DNA of 64,000 nt from JAQBQH01 sp035607415 (GCA_035607415.1 DATNAQ010000092.1:8929-72928); one strand, 5' to 3'. Positions 33,741 to 41,883 are shown, counted from the stretch's first letter. Translations and numbers: made by a program. The notes: generated by a model from the letters alone, not told the origin.

Positions 33741-33749
33741 TCCGGCATT

Positions 33750-34223
33750 TTACCGTGTTTCTCCGGAATTCGGCGGATTGGATGGGGCCGCCGCCTCGTC
33801 GGCGAGGCGCGCGACGATCGCGACATCGGCGGGCAGGACGTCGTAGCCGCGCAGCTCGGCGGGCGGCACCCAGCGCGCGTCGGCGACCTCGACGGGCCGC
33901 GGCGCGCCGAGGAGCGTGGTGGCGTAGACGAGCATGTAGAGATCGAACTCTGCGTAGGCGTGGAACACGACGTCGTCGATGCGGCCGATCCGCGCGGCGC
34001 AGCCGAGCTCTTCTTGCAGCTCGCGCCGGAGCGCGTCGACGGGCGCTTCGCCGGGCTCGACCTTGCCGCCGGGGAACTCCCACTTGAGCGGCATCGGCTG
34101 ATCGGCCCGACGCTGCGTGAGGAGGATGCGTCCGTTCTCGTCGCGGCAGAGCGCCGCGACGACGAGCTTGCGGGTGCGCGTCGCTCCCGTCACCGACTCG
34201 GCCCGTGGGCTGTTTTGGCTCAT
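33750..34223 (-). CDS. mutT: MutT-type Nudix hydrolase
   Basis: A 157-residue Nudix protein likely to hydrolyse oxidised nucleotides such as 8-oxo-dGTP. The complete Nudix box is present, starting GGKVEPGEAPVDALRREL and continuing QEELG, and the MutT-like WEFPGG precedes it. Lengths and motifs (LLTQRRADQPMPLKWEFPGG, DARWVPPAELRGYD) fit MutT rather than other Nudix branches. The ATG at 34223 has AAGGAAAAG just upstream; an alternative ATG lies 8 codons earlier. It heads a minus-strand run with the kinase genes, 9 nt ahead of the first kinase. Divergent from the DUF507 gene. Confidence 0.9.
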   Translation of the reverse strand: MSQNSPRAESVTGATRTRKLVVAALCRDENGRILLTQRRADQPMPLKWEFPGGKVEPGEAPVDALRRELQEELGCAARIGRIDDVVFHAYAEFDLYMLVYATTLLGAPRPVEVADARWVPPAELRGYDVLPADVAIVARLADEAAAPSNPPNSGETR

Positions 34224-34253
34224 CTTTTCCTTCTCGTTTTGGGGCATCTTACC

Positions 34254-34282
34254 TTGACGCGGTTGTACCCGCGGCCTATGGT
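34254..34282 (+). promoter_or_regulatory. Promoter of the DUF507 gene
   Basis: TTGACG (34254-34259), a 17-nt spacer and TATGGT (34277-34282). Transcription would begin near 34289, giving a short leader that contains the ribosome binding site GAAGGAG (34291-34297). Confidence 0.65.
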
Positions 34283-34304
34283 TCGCGGCCGAAGGAGCCA
34301 ACCA

Positions 34305-34817
34305 GTGAAGCTGTACACGGGCAAGATCGCCACCATCGCCGAGGAGATGATCCGCACGCTTTCGACCGACGGCGACATCGAGGTCGGGGAAGCCCACGAG
34401 GCGCAGCTCGACGTCGAAGCGATCCTCAAGGAATACGTGAGGCTCGATCGCGAGCTGACCGATAAAGCGAAGGATCTGATGGAGCAGCGCAACCTGCCCT
34501 ACGGCCAGTTCGGCAAGCTCAAGCGCGCCATGGCCGACGAGAAGCAGTTCGCGCTCGGCGAAGAGGCGACCGCGTGGATCGCCAACCAGATCCTCGAGAG
34601 CTTCATGGCCTCGGCGCACGTCGAGGAGGTGTTCGCCGACGACGTGGTCTTGCGCAAGAAGGTCCGCGACATCCTGCGCAAGCACATGATGGTCGACGAG
34701 GAGCTCGATCAGGAAGTGCGCAATCGCATCAAGAACCTCGAGGAAGGCACCCAGGCCTGGGAGCTCGAGTACAAGCGCGCGATGGACCAGATCAAGCGCA
34801 AGCACGGCCTGGAGTAA
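34305..34817 (+). CDS. DUF507 family protein
   Basis: A 170-residue soluble, helical protein of the DUF507 family, which is common in Deltaproteobacteria and Aquificota and has no assigned function. It begins KLYTGKIATIAEEMIRTL, the family's conserved start, and consists of two repeats of helices (IEVGEAHEAQLDVEAILKEY, then LRKKVRDILRKHMMVDEELD). The GTG start at 34305 is preferred because it follows GAAGGAG by 7 nt and gives the family's usual N-terminus; an upstream frame extends into the Nudix gene and is not supported. It has its own promoter. Confidence 0.85.
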   Translation: MKLYTGKIATIAEEMIRTLSTDGDIEVGEAHEAQLDVEAILKEYVRLDRELTDKAKDLMEQRNLPYGQFGKLKRAMADEKQFALGEEATAWIANQILESFMASAHVEEVFADDVVLRKKVRDILRKHMMVDEELDQEVRNRIKNLEEGTQAWELEYKRAMDQIKRKHGLE

Positions 34818-34850
34818 GCAGCGTAACCAGCGGCACTTGGCCGCAAACGT

Positions 34851-34878
34851 GCACTCCTTTTGGACAAAGGAGGAGTGC
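34851..34878 (+). promoter_or_regulatory. mRNA hairpin hiding the ribosome binding site of the small membrane protein
   Basis: CTCCTTT (34854-34860) pairs with AAAGGAG (34866-34872) around the 5-nt loop TGGAC, and GCACTCC can alternatively pair with GGAGTGC (34872-34878). The purine-rich Shine-Dalgarno AAAGGAGGAG lies in this stem, so the site is masked when the hairpin forms. No T-run follows, so it is not a terminator. Confidence 0.6.
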
Positions 34879-34879
34879 C

Positions 34880-35041
34880 ATGTTGCTCTTGCTCGCAGTC
34901 ATCCTCGGCGTCGCCTGGATTCTCGGGTTTGGCGTCTACCATGTGGCGTCGGCCGCCATTCACATCCTGTTGGTGCTGGCGCTCGTCGCGATCGTCCTCC
35001 ATTTCGTGCGCGGCGTGGGTGGTACCCGACGGATGGTCTAG
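34880..35041 (+). CDS. Small membrane protein, lmo0937-like
   Basis: A 53-residue protein with two hydrophobic helices (LLLLAVILGVAWILGFGVYH and IHILLVLALVAIVLHFVRG) ending in a short basic tail. It resembles the lmo0937/DUF5670 family of small membrane proteins, which often respond to stress. AAAGGAGGAG lies about 5 nt before the ATG, inside a hairpin (34851-34878) that could gate translation. It sits between DUF507 and the SDR gene without overlapping either, so it may be expressed alone or as the tail of the DUF507 transcript. Confidence 0.75.
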   Translation: MLLLLAVILGVAWILGFGVYHVASAAIHILLVLALVAIVLHFVRGVGGTRRMV

Positions 35042-35060
35042 AAGTGCCCTCCTCGCTTTT

Positions 35061-35089
35061 TTGACGCCTCTCTAAGCACGCGATACGAT
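35061..35089 (+). promoter_or_regulatory. Promoter of the SDR/ETF-like operon
   Basis: TTGACG (35061-35066), a 17-nt spacer and TACGAT (35084-35089) form a clear promoter. The GTG start at 35099 begins 9 nt after the -10 box, so the transcript would have almost no leader. Confidence 0.7.
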
Positions 35090-35098
35090 TCGCGTCGC

Positions 35099-35860
35099 GT
35101 GATCGCATTGCAGCTCGACGGGAAAGTCGCGGTCGTGACCGGCGGTGGTCGCGGTCTCGGTGCGGCTGCGGCGTGGGCGCTGGCGGAAGCCGGCGCCGAC
35201 GTCGCCCTGCTCGCGCGCTCCGAAGATCAGCTCGTCACCATGGCGCGCGAGATCGAGGACGCCACCGGGCGCAAGGTGCTGTCGTGCGCGTGCGACGTCA
35301 CCGACGAGAACAGCGTCGACGAGGCGGCGTCGTTGGTGCTGGCGACGTTCGGGCGCGTCGATGTCCTGGTGAACAACGCGGGCATCGCGCCGACGGGGCC
35401 GCTGCTCGACCTCGACATCGCGGAGTTGCGCCGCGTCCTCGACGTCAACGTCATCGGCGCCTTTTTGTGCGCGCGCGCGTTCGGCGCGCACATGGTGGCG
35501 CAACGCAAGGGCGCGGTCATCAACATGGCGTCGGTGGCGGGCCTCGGCGGCGAGCCGGACCTGACGGCGTACTGCGCGTCGAAGCACGCGGTGGTCGGGC
35601 TGACCAAGGCGCTCGCCGTCGAGTGGGCGCGGCACGGCATCACCGTCAACGCGATCGCGCCGGGATACTTTCGCACCGACCTCAACAAGCACGTGCTCGA
35701 TGACGTCAAGATCGGGCCGAAGATCGTGGGGCACATCCCGCTTCGGCGCGTCGGGCAGCCGGAGGAGCTCGGGCCGCTCGTCGTCTATCTCGCGTCGGAC
35801 GCCGCCGCCTACATGACGGGCTCGGTGGTGGTCCTCGACGGCGGACAGCTCGCGCGGTAA
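35099..35860 (+). CDS. Short-chain dehydrogenase/reductase (FabG-like)
   Basis: A 253-residue SDR. The cofactor motif TGGGRGLG (residues 15-22), NNAG (95-98), the catalytic Ser (NMASVAGLGG) and YCASK with Tyr and Lys are all present, as is the C-terminal DGGQLAR. It looks like a NAD(P)-dependent 3-oxoacyl or 2-hydroxy/keto reductase. The start is GTG, with a promoter immediately upstream and no Shine-Dalgarno site. It is the first gene of a five-gene run with ETF-like and acyl-CoA synthetase-like proteins, so an acyl-CoA or keto-acid substrate is plausible. Confidence 0.92.
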   Translation: MIALQLDGKVAVVTGGGRGLGAAAAWALAEAGADVALLARSEDQLVTMAREIEDATGRKVLSCACDVTDENSVDEAASLVLATFGRVDVLVNNAGIAPTGPLLDLDIAELRRVLDVNVIGAFLCARAFGAHMVAQRKGAVINMASVAGLGGEPDLTAYCASKHAVVGLTKALAVEWARHGITVNAIAPGYFRTDLNKHVLDDVKIGPKIVGHIPLRRVGQPEELGPLVVYLASDAAAYMTGSVVVLDGGQLAR

Positions 35861-35865
35861 TTGCC

Positions 35866-36804
35866 GTGGCCAACGTGCTTTGTGTGGTCGAGCTGTTCGA
35901 GGGGCGCGCGCTGCCGGTGTCGCTCGAGGTCTTGGGGCAGGCGCGGCGCGTGTCGACGGAGCTCGGCGCGACGCTGTACGCGGTGGTGGCGCTGCCGCGG
36001 GCGCCGAGCTGGAGCGACGACGATCTGGTGGCGATGTTGGCTTCGCACGGCGCGGACAAGGTGGTGATCGCCACCGACGAGACGCTCGGCGGCGGCGAGG
36101 AGCTGCGCTGGGGGACGCACGGGGCGGCGCTGGCGGCGGTGTGCGATCTGCTGTCGCCGTCGCTGCTCCTGTTCGGCGCGACGCCGACGGCGCGCGAGGT
36201 GGCGGCGCGCGCGGCGGCGCGCATCGGCGCGGCCTTTTTGCACGAGGCGTGGATCGAGGCCAAGGGCGGCGCGCTGTCGCTGTTCGAAGGCGCGGGCGCG
36301 AACGCGCGCACCATCGACGGCGAGCTCGAGTTCGCGGTGGTGGCGACGGTGCCGGCGGGGCGTTACGTGGCGGCGACCGGCGACGACGAGGCCGAGGTCG
36401 AGGTGGTGGCGACGTCGGGGCGCGGCGCCGATTTCGACGAGCTCGGCTGGGAAGCCGATGCGCGGCCGCGGGCGCTGGTGCTCGCCGACGACGGCGCGCG
36501 CGCGGCGGCGTCGACGCTGGCGACGGCGCTCGGCGGTGCGGTGGCGACGGCGAACGAGCCGGCGAGTGCGCGCCTGGTGGTGTCGCTGGGGCGGCCCTGC
36601 CCGGCGTCGGGCGCGATCGAGCGGCGCGTGCAGCTCGGCGGCGGCGACGAGGCCGACTACGTGGTCGCGGGCGAGCCGGCGGCGTTGGCCACGGAGCTGG
36701 CGGCGGCGCTCGGCGGGGACGGCAAAGCCGGCGGCGAGGGCAAAGCCCGCGGTGAGGGCAAAGCTCGCGGCGAGGGCAAAGCCGGCGGCGAGGGCAAGCG
36801 ATGA
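35866..36804 (+). CDS. Electron-transfer flavoprotein alpha-like protein with diverged FAD domain
   Basis: A 312-residue protein. The N-terminal domain matches ETF alpha (VANVLCVVELFEGRALPVSLEVLGQARRV, LFGATPTAREVAARAAARIGA). The C-terminal half carries TSGRGADFDELGWEADARPR, but I do not find the usual FAD-binding QxGQTGxxVxPxLYxAxGISG motif. The tail is a run of four GKAGGE/GKARGE repeats ending in GKR. ETF alpha normally holds FAD and passes electrons to ETF-ubiquinone oxidoreductase; loss of the site would change its role. Start is GTG 35866, and it overlaps the ETF beta-like gene by 4 nt. Confidence 0.72.
   Translation: MANVLCVVELFEGRALPVSLEVLGQARRVSTELGATLYAVVALPRAPSWSDDDLVAMLASHGADKVVIATDETLGGGEELRWGTHGAALAAVCDLLSPSLLLFGATPTAREVAARAAARIGAAFLHEAWIEAKGGALSLFEGAGANARTIDGELEFAVVATVPAGRYVAATGDDEAEVEVVATSGRGADFDELGWEADARPRALVLADDGARAAASTLATALGGAVATANEPASARLVVSLGRPCPASGAIERRVQLGGGDEADYVVAGEPAALATELAAALGGDGKAGGEGKARGEGKARGEGKAGGEGKR
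36721..36797 (+). repeat. 18-bp tandem repeat at the 3' end of the ETF alpha-like gene
   Basis: Four in-frame 18-bp units of the form GGCAAAGCCGGCGGCGAG encode GKAGGE or GKARGE, followed by a partial unit and AGCGATGA. It adds a basic, Gly-rich tail to the protein and reads in one frame only. Confidence 0.85.
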
Positions 36805-37478
36805 GCGCGCGCGCGATCGTGCTGTGCAAGCGTGCGAGCGACGTGGCGCTGGTGCGGGCGGCGACGGCGCTCGGCGAGACGACCGCGATCGCGGTGGCCA
36901 AGGAAGCGGACGCGGCGCCGGTGCTGCGCGCGGCGGGCGCGGCGGGCGCGAAGAAGCTGGTGCGGCTGTGGGATCCCGGGCTCGAGACGACGGACTATCT
37001 CGGCGTCGCCTATACGTTGGCGGCGGCGGTGAAGTCGCTCGGCGATCTTGCGGCGACACCGACGGTGATCCTAGCGGGCGATCGCGGACGCGGCGTCGTC
37101 GGGCCGGCGGTGGCCGAGCGATTGGGTGTGCCGCTCCTCGGGCAGGTGGTGTCGGTCGCGCTCGACGACGGCAAGCTGGTGGCCAAGCGGCGCGCCCGCG
37201 ACGTGGTGCGCAGCTACGCGGCGGCGCTGCCGGCGCTGGCGTGCGTGCTCCTCGGCGAGGCGCCGGCGCCCGACGCGAGCGCGACGAGTGACGTGGCCGT
37301 CGACGCGTGGACGCTGTCGAGCGTCGGGCTGAGCGCGGCCGAGCTGAGCTACCGCAAGCACTTTGCCACCAAGCCGGCCAAGGGGCCGACGGCGAAGCCG
37401 CGGCGCTTCGAGAGCATCGCCGCGCTGGTGGCACAGCTGCGCGCCGAAGGGCTCGTGCGCGGCGGCGGCAAGGGCTGA
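36801..37478 (+). CDS. Electron-transfer flavoprotein beta-like protein
   Basis: A 225-residue protein resembling ETF beta (normally about 250 residues) in ordering and motifs: SARAIVLCKRASDVALVRAA, ETTDYLGVAYTLAAAVKSLG, LAGDRGRGVVGPAVAERLGVPLLGQV and a C-terminal basic region with FESIAALVAQLRAEG. The N-terminal Rossmann part is short and the AMP-binding motif is not obvious. It overlaps the alpha-like gene by ATGA and the following gene by TGATG, so the three are translationally coupled. Whether a heterodimer with cofactors forms is uncertain. Confidence 0.7.
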   Translation: MSARAIVLCKRASDVALVRAATALGETTAIAVAKEADAAPVLRAAGAAGAKKLVRLWDPGLETTDYLGVAYTLAAAVKSLGDLAATPTVILAGDRGRGVVGPAVAERLGVPLLGQVVSVALDDGKLVAKRRARDVVRSYAAALPALACVLLGEAPAPDASATSDVAVDAWTLSSVGLSAAELSYRKHFATKPAKGPTAKPRRFESIAALVAQLRAEGLVRGGGKG

Positions 37479-39043
37479 TGGCGCGCGCGCGCAAACCGGG
37501 CGACGACGCGCTGCCGCCGACGCGCGGGCCGACGGACACGCCGCTCTACGCGCTCCTGACGGCGCGGCGCTTTCGGCTGGGCGCGTCGACCGAGCGCGTG
37601 GCGCGCAACCTGGCGCTTCACGGCGGCGCCGTCGCGGGCGACGCGGCGGCGTGGATCGGCGCGGCGCGGCCACCCGAGGATGCGCCGTCGGTGGGCCTGG
37701 GCAGCTTCGCCGGGACGCTGGGGCCGCGCAGCTTCGGCTTCGTGAACGTGCACGGGCAGGTGGCGGCGTTCGATGCGCCGCTGCCTTCGTTGCCGCGCGC
37801 GGGTGGGCTCGGGCTGGTCGTGCCGGCGCGCGACGCCTTGCCCGACGTGGCGCCGCTGGCGCTGGCGCGCGGGCTCGGCCTGTCGTGGATCGTGTCGGTG
37901 GGCGACGGCGATCCGGCGGAGACGCTCGCGTTTCTGACGGCCGATCTGATGACCAGCGCGCTCGGCGTGGTGCTCGGGCCGGGCGCGACCGGCGCGTCGC
38001 TGCGCTCGGTGCTCGGCGCCAAGCCGACCGTCGTGTGGGGCGGCGACGCATTGGCGCGCGCGGTGGCGCGGCGCGCGGGCGCCGTCGTCGTCGACGGTGG
38101 GCTCGGATCGTTCCTCGCGCACGTGCAGCTCTACGACGCCGGCGTCGAGCCGGGCGCGGCGGTCGAGGTGATCGTGGTCGGCGGCGGGCGCGCCTACGTC
38201 GACGACGAGGTGCGCGCGGCGGCGCTCGAGGCGCGCGTCGTCGCCGTCGACGAGCGCGCGCCCGAAGAGCTCGACGCGGCGATCGCGGTGGCGGCCGCGG
38301 CGCAAAAACCGGTGGTGCTGGTCGCCGGCACGATGCCGTCGGAGCTGGCGCGCGCCGTTCAAAGCGGGGGTGCGCAGCTGCTCTCGGCCGATCTGCGCCA
38401 TCCCGAGCATCTGCGCGCGCTGCTCGTCGCGCTGGCGGCGCCGGTCGCCGAAAGCGAGAGCGGGCGCACGCGGCCGCGCATCGACAAGGAGCTGGCCGCG
38501 CGCGTGCGGTACGAGAGCGACGGCGTGCTCAGCGATCACGACGCCAAGCGCATCCTCAAGGCCTACGGCGCGCGGGTCACGCGCCAGGCGCCGACCAACA
38601 CGCCGACGGGCGCGGTCAAGCTCGCCAAGCAGATCGGCGTACCCTGCCTCGTCGCCATCCCCGGCGACGAGCGCGTCGCCGACAGCATGGCCGACGTCAA
38701 GCGCATCGCGGCGCTGATGCTCGGCGAGGCGCCGTCGATCATGGTGCGCGAGCGCTTCCCCGAGGTGCCGCGCGTGCGCATCAAGGTGGCGCCGGAGAAG
38801 GGCCTCGGCGCGACGATGCGCGTCGGCAGCGCCTGCGCGCTCGTACCGCTCACGCGCGCCGACGGGCTGGCGCTGGCCGCGGCGACACCGGCGCGGCGCG
38901 CGGCCGATCAGCGCGCCGTCGCCGAGCTGCTCGGCAAGATCAGCGCCTGCGCCGCCGACGAGGACGTGACCTTCGACCTCGAGCTCTTCGTGGGTGCCGA
39001 GCCATGTGTGCTCGCCGCCGCGGGAGAGATCCGGCGTCGCTAG
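37478..39043 (+). CDS. ADP-forming acyl-CoA synthetase-like protein
   Basis: A 521-residue protein joining a succinyl-CoA-ligase-like flavodoxin domain (about 105-340; GGLGLVVPARDALPDVAPLAL, LSWIVSVGDGDPAETLAFLTADLM) and a C-terminal ATP-grasp domain (about 345-520; LSDHDAKRILKAYGARVTRQ, TGAVKLAKQIGVPCLVAIPG). This is the layout of NDP-forming acetate or acyl-CoA ligases. The SHTG-type catalytic His segment of the ligase domain reads RRAGAVVVDGG, so the phospho-histidine may be missing. It is coupled by TGATG to the ETF beta-like gene. It may instead be a binding protein derived from the enzyme. Confidence 0.68.
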   Translation: MARARKPGDDALPPTRGPTDTPLYALLTARRFRLGASTERVARNLALHGGAVAGDAAAWIGAARPPEDAPSVGLGSFAGTLGPRSFGFVNVHGQVAAFDAPLPSLPRAGGLGLVVPARDALPDVAPLALARGLGLSWIVSVGDGDPAETLAFLTADLMTSALGVVLGPGATGASLRSVLGAKPTVVWGGDALARAVARRAGAVVVDGGLGSFLAHVQLYDAGVEPGAAVEVIVVGGGRAYVDDEVRAAALEARVVAVDERAPEELDAAIAVAAAAQKPVVLVAGTMPSELARAVQSGGAQLLSADLRHPEHLRALLVALAAPVAESESGRTRPRIDKELAARVRYESDGVLSDHDAKRILKAYGARVTRQAPTNTPTGAVKLAKQIGVPCLVAIPGDERVADSMADVKRIAALMLGEAPSIMVRERFPEVPRVRIKVAPEKGLGATMRVGSACALVPLTRADGLALAAATPARRAADQRAVAELLGKISACAADEDVTFDLELFVGAEPCVLAAAGEIRRR

Positions 39044-39066
39044 CCTTCGGTGTCTACACTCTGACC

Positions 39067-40062
39067 GTGCGCCCACTCCTCGCCTTCACGCTCGTTGTCG
39101 CGACCCTCGGCACCGCTCGAGCCGATCCGGTCGTGCTGCGCATGGCCACCGTCGCGCCCGACGGCACCGCCTGGGCGCGCGAGCTGCGCGCCGGCGCCCG
39201 CGAGGTCGAGGATCGCACCAACGGGCGGCTGCGCATCAAGTGGTACTTCGGCGCCATCGGCGGCGACGAGCTCACGGTGCAGCGGCGCATCCGCCAGGGG
39301 CAACTCGACGGCACCGCCTCGGGCGGTATGCTGTGCACGCGCGCGGCCCCGGCGCTGCGCATCCTGCGCATCCCGGGCATCGTGCAGGATCGCCATCAGG
39401 CGGCCTACGTGCTCAGCCACCTGCGTCCGATCGCCGACGACGAGTTCCGCAAGTCGGGGCTCGTCAACCTCGGCTACAGCATGCTCGGCGCGTCGGTGCT
39501 GTTCACGCGCGAGCCGATCCGCACCTTCGAGGATCTCAAGCGCGCGCGCCTGTGGCGCTGGGATCTCGACGACGTCGCCATCGAGCTCCTCCGCGGCGCC
39601 GGGCTCAACATCGTGGCGCTGCCGCTCGAGGCCGCCGGCACGGCCTTCGACAAGCAGGAGATCGACGGCTTCTCGGCGCTGCCCGCGGCGGCGCTCGCCT
39701 TTCAGTGGTCGGCGCAGGCGCGCTACTTCACCGAGCTGCCGATGGACTACCTCGTCGGCTGCATGGTGGTGGCGACGCGCGCGTTCGACGAGCTGCCCAA
39801 CGAAGATCGCCAGGTGCTGCAGACGGCGACGGCGAAGATGATGCTGCGCGCGCAGGATCTCGACGAGCGCATGAGCGAGGCGCTGTTCGGCTCGCTGTTC
39901 GAGAAGCAGGGAATGCATCGCGTGGCGCCGTCGAAGCTCTTGTGGGCGCAGTTCTTCGAGACGGCGCGCGACGCGCGGCAGCGGCTGGCGGCCGGGCTCG
40001 TCGATCACGAGCTGCTCGCGCGCGTGCTCGGCTGGCTCGGCGACTATCAGCCGCCCCGTTGA
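39067..40062 (+). CDS. TRAP transporter substrate-binding protein (DctP-like), orphan
   Basis: A 331-residue periplasmic protein with a signal peptide (LLAFTLVVATLGTARAD) and the DctP fold: VLRMATVAPDGTAWARELRAGAREVEDRTNGRLRIKWYFGAIGGDEL, RRIRQGQLDG and FEDLKRARLWRWD. TRAP binding proteins feed carboxylates to the DctQM permease, but no permease is in the window. GTG 39067 follows TACACT by 6 nt, suggesting a separate leaderless transcript, although the upstream acyl-CoA synthetase-like gene ends only 23 nt away. Substrate unknown; the context suggests an organic acid. Confidence 0.85.
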   Translation: MRPLLAFTLVVATLGTARADPVVLRMATVAPDGTAWARELRAGAREVEDRTNGRLRIKWYFGAIGGDELTVQRRIRQGQLDGTASGGMLCTRAAPALRILRIPGIVQDRHQAAYVLSHLRPIADDEFRKSGLVNLGYSMLGASVLFTREPIRTFEDLKRARLWRWDLDDVAIELLRGAGLNIVALPLEAAGTAFDKQEIDGFSALPAAALAFQWSAQARYFTELPMDYLVGCMVVATRAFDELPNEDRQVLQTATAKMMLRAQDLDERMSEALFGSLFEKQGMHRVAPSKLLWAQFFETARDARQRLAAGLVDHELLARVLGWLGDYQPPR

Positions 40063-40074
40063 GCGGCGCGCGCC

Positions 40075-41883
40075 TCAGTGCGCGTGGTCGTGGCCGTCGC
40101 CGCGCACGTGGTGCACCGGCAGGCGCACGGTGAACTCGGTGCCGATGCCGGGCTCGCTCTCGACGGCGATCTCGCCGCCGTGCCCTTCCACGATCTGGTA
40201 GACGATCGACAGCCCGAGGCCGGTGCCGAGCGGCGCGCCCTTGGTGGTAAAGCCGGGATCGAAGATGTGCGACAGCTTGTCGCGCGGGATGCCGACGCCG
40301 CTGTCCTTGACGCGCACCTCGACGCCGCGGTCATGCGCGCACGTCGTGATCGTCAGCGTGCCGCTCGAGCCCATCGCCTGACAGGCGTTCACGCACAGGT
40401 TCATGAACACCTGGTTGATCTGGTTCGGGTGGCACTCGACGCGCGGCAGCTCGCCGTAGTGGCGCTCGACGGTGATGCCGCTCTTGGTGAGGTGCGCGAT
40501 GAGGACCAGCGTCGACTCGAGCCCTTCGTGCAGGTCGACCGATTTGACGTCGGCCTCGTCGAGCCGCGCGAAGGTGCGCAGCGTGCGCACGATGTCGCTC
40601 ATGCGCGCGCAGGCCAGCCGCGTCACGCGCGACAGATCCTCGATGGCGGCCAGATCGCGCTCCTCGATGCGTCCGGCGCGCATGCGCGAGAAGATGCGCA
40701 GGAAGAGATCGTTGTTGTTGACCACGGCGGCGAGCGGCGTGTTGATCTCGTGCGCCACGCCGGCGACCAACTGCCCGAGCGCGGCCATCTTGGCGTGCTG
40801 CACGAGGCGGCCCTGCGTGGCGCGCAATTCGCCGAGCGCCTGGCGCAGATCGTCGACGAGGCGGTGGCGGTCGACGAGGATGCGCGCGGCGGTGAACAGC
40901 TCGACGCCGTTGACGGGCTTACGCAGGTAGTAGTCGACGCCGGCCGACAATCCGGCGATGCGGAAGGCCGAGTCGCGCCGTGCGGCGGTGACGATGACGG
41001 GCGCGCGCTTCTCCTCGCCGGCGCCGGTCAGCCGGCGGACCAGCTCGAAGCCGTGCGTGTCGCGCAGCGTATCGGAGACGATGTAGAGCGCCGGCGTGCC
41101 CGACTCCTCGACGCGCGACAGGAGCGACGCACCGTCGGAGAAGACCTCGACCTCGTAGCCGGCGCGCGTCAGCTGCGCTTCGAGGAGCGCGCGGTTGTAC
41201 GGATAGGGATCGACGACGAGCACGCGCTCGCGGCCGTGCGCGCGCAGGACGTCGGCGGGCGGGCGCAGATCGTCCGAGGGTGTCGACGGCATGTCGTCGA
41301 GCGGCGGCGCGCCCTGCCCCACCCACACCGGCTCGATGCCGACGGAGACGGGGCGGATCGGACGATCGGCGGCGGGCCAGCCGAGGGCGAGCAACGTGAC
41401 CAGATCACCGCCGCGGATCTGCGGGCCGAGGAACTCGGCGGCGTAGTCGAGCGCGGCCTCGGGCACCATGTGCGCCGACGGGATGCGATGCGTGCCGAGG
41501 CCGTTCGATGTCGCGAGCAGGACCATCGACTGCACGGCGCCGGCGACCACACCGAAGGCCTCGGCGCCCTCCGCCGGCGGCACCATCGAGAAGACGAGCA
41601 CGAGCACCGGCGCCTGCAGCACGCTCTCGGCGGCCAGGCCGCGCGGGCCGGCCGACGTCGAGCCCCAATGGCGCCCGAGCGCCTCGGCCAGCCGCGCGAT
41701 GAGGCGCTCGCGCTCTTCGCCGACGACGACCATCACGCGCCACGGCGGCGCCGAGAAGCGCGGCGGCCGCCAGGTGGTGGCGGCGGCGACGATGCGGTCG
41801 ATGAGCTCGCGCGGCACCGGGTCGGGACGGAAGCGCTCGACGTCGGTCGCCGCCGAGATGATGCTCTCGACGATGTCGTTCAC
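40075..41883 (-). CDS. Nitroreductase-like - receiver - histidine kinase fusion
   Basis: A 602-residue cytoplasmic protein of unusual architecture. Residues 1-175 resemble an FMN nitroreductase: DVERFRPDPVPRELIDRIVAAA, SAPPWRVMVVVGEERERLIARL and GGDLVTLLALGWP. A receiver follows (218-338) with D226-type acid pocket, phospho-Asp D271 (YIVSDTLRDTHGFEL) and K322. A kinase core ends the protein, with H378 in QLVAGVAHEINTPL, N box MNLCVNACQAM and G boxes KDSGVGIPRD, GTGLGLSIV. It starts at GTG 41883, overlapping the CCA-enzyme stop (GTGA). It may sense flavin redox state or act as a hybrid phosphorelay; whether the reductase-like domain still binds FMN is untested. Confidence 0.85.
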   Translation of the reverse strand: MNDIVESIISAATDVERFRPDPVPRELIDRIVAAATTWRPPRFSAPPWRVMVVVGEERERLIARLAEALGRHWGSTSAGPRGLAAESVLQAPVLVLVFSMVPPAEGAEAFGVVAGAVQSMVLLATSNGLGTHRIPSAHMVPEAALDYAAEFLGPQIRGGDLVTLLALGWPAADRPIRPVSVGIEPVWVGQGAPPLDDMPSTPSDDLRPPADVLRAHGRERVLVVDPYPYNRALLEAQLTRAGYEVEVFSDGASLLSRVEESGTPALYIVSDTLRDTHGFELVRRLTGAGEEKRAPVIVTAARRDSAFRIAGLSAGVDYYLRKPVNGVELFTAARILVDRHRLVDDLRQALGELRATQGRLVQHAKMAALGQLVAGVAHEINTPLAAVVNNNDLFLRIFSRMRAGRIEERDLAAIEDLSRVTRLACARMSDIVRTLRTFARLDEADVKSVDLHEGLESTLVLIAHLTKSGITVERHYGELPRVECHPNQINQVFMNLCVNACQAMGSSGTLTITTCAHDRGVEVRVKDSGVGIPRDKLSHIFDPGFTTKGAPLGTGLGLSIVYQIVEGHGGEIAVESEPGIGTEFTVRLPVHHVRGDGHDHAH

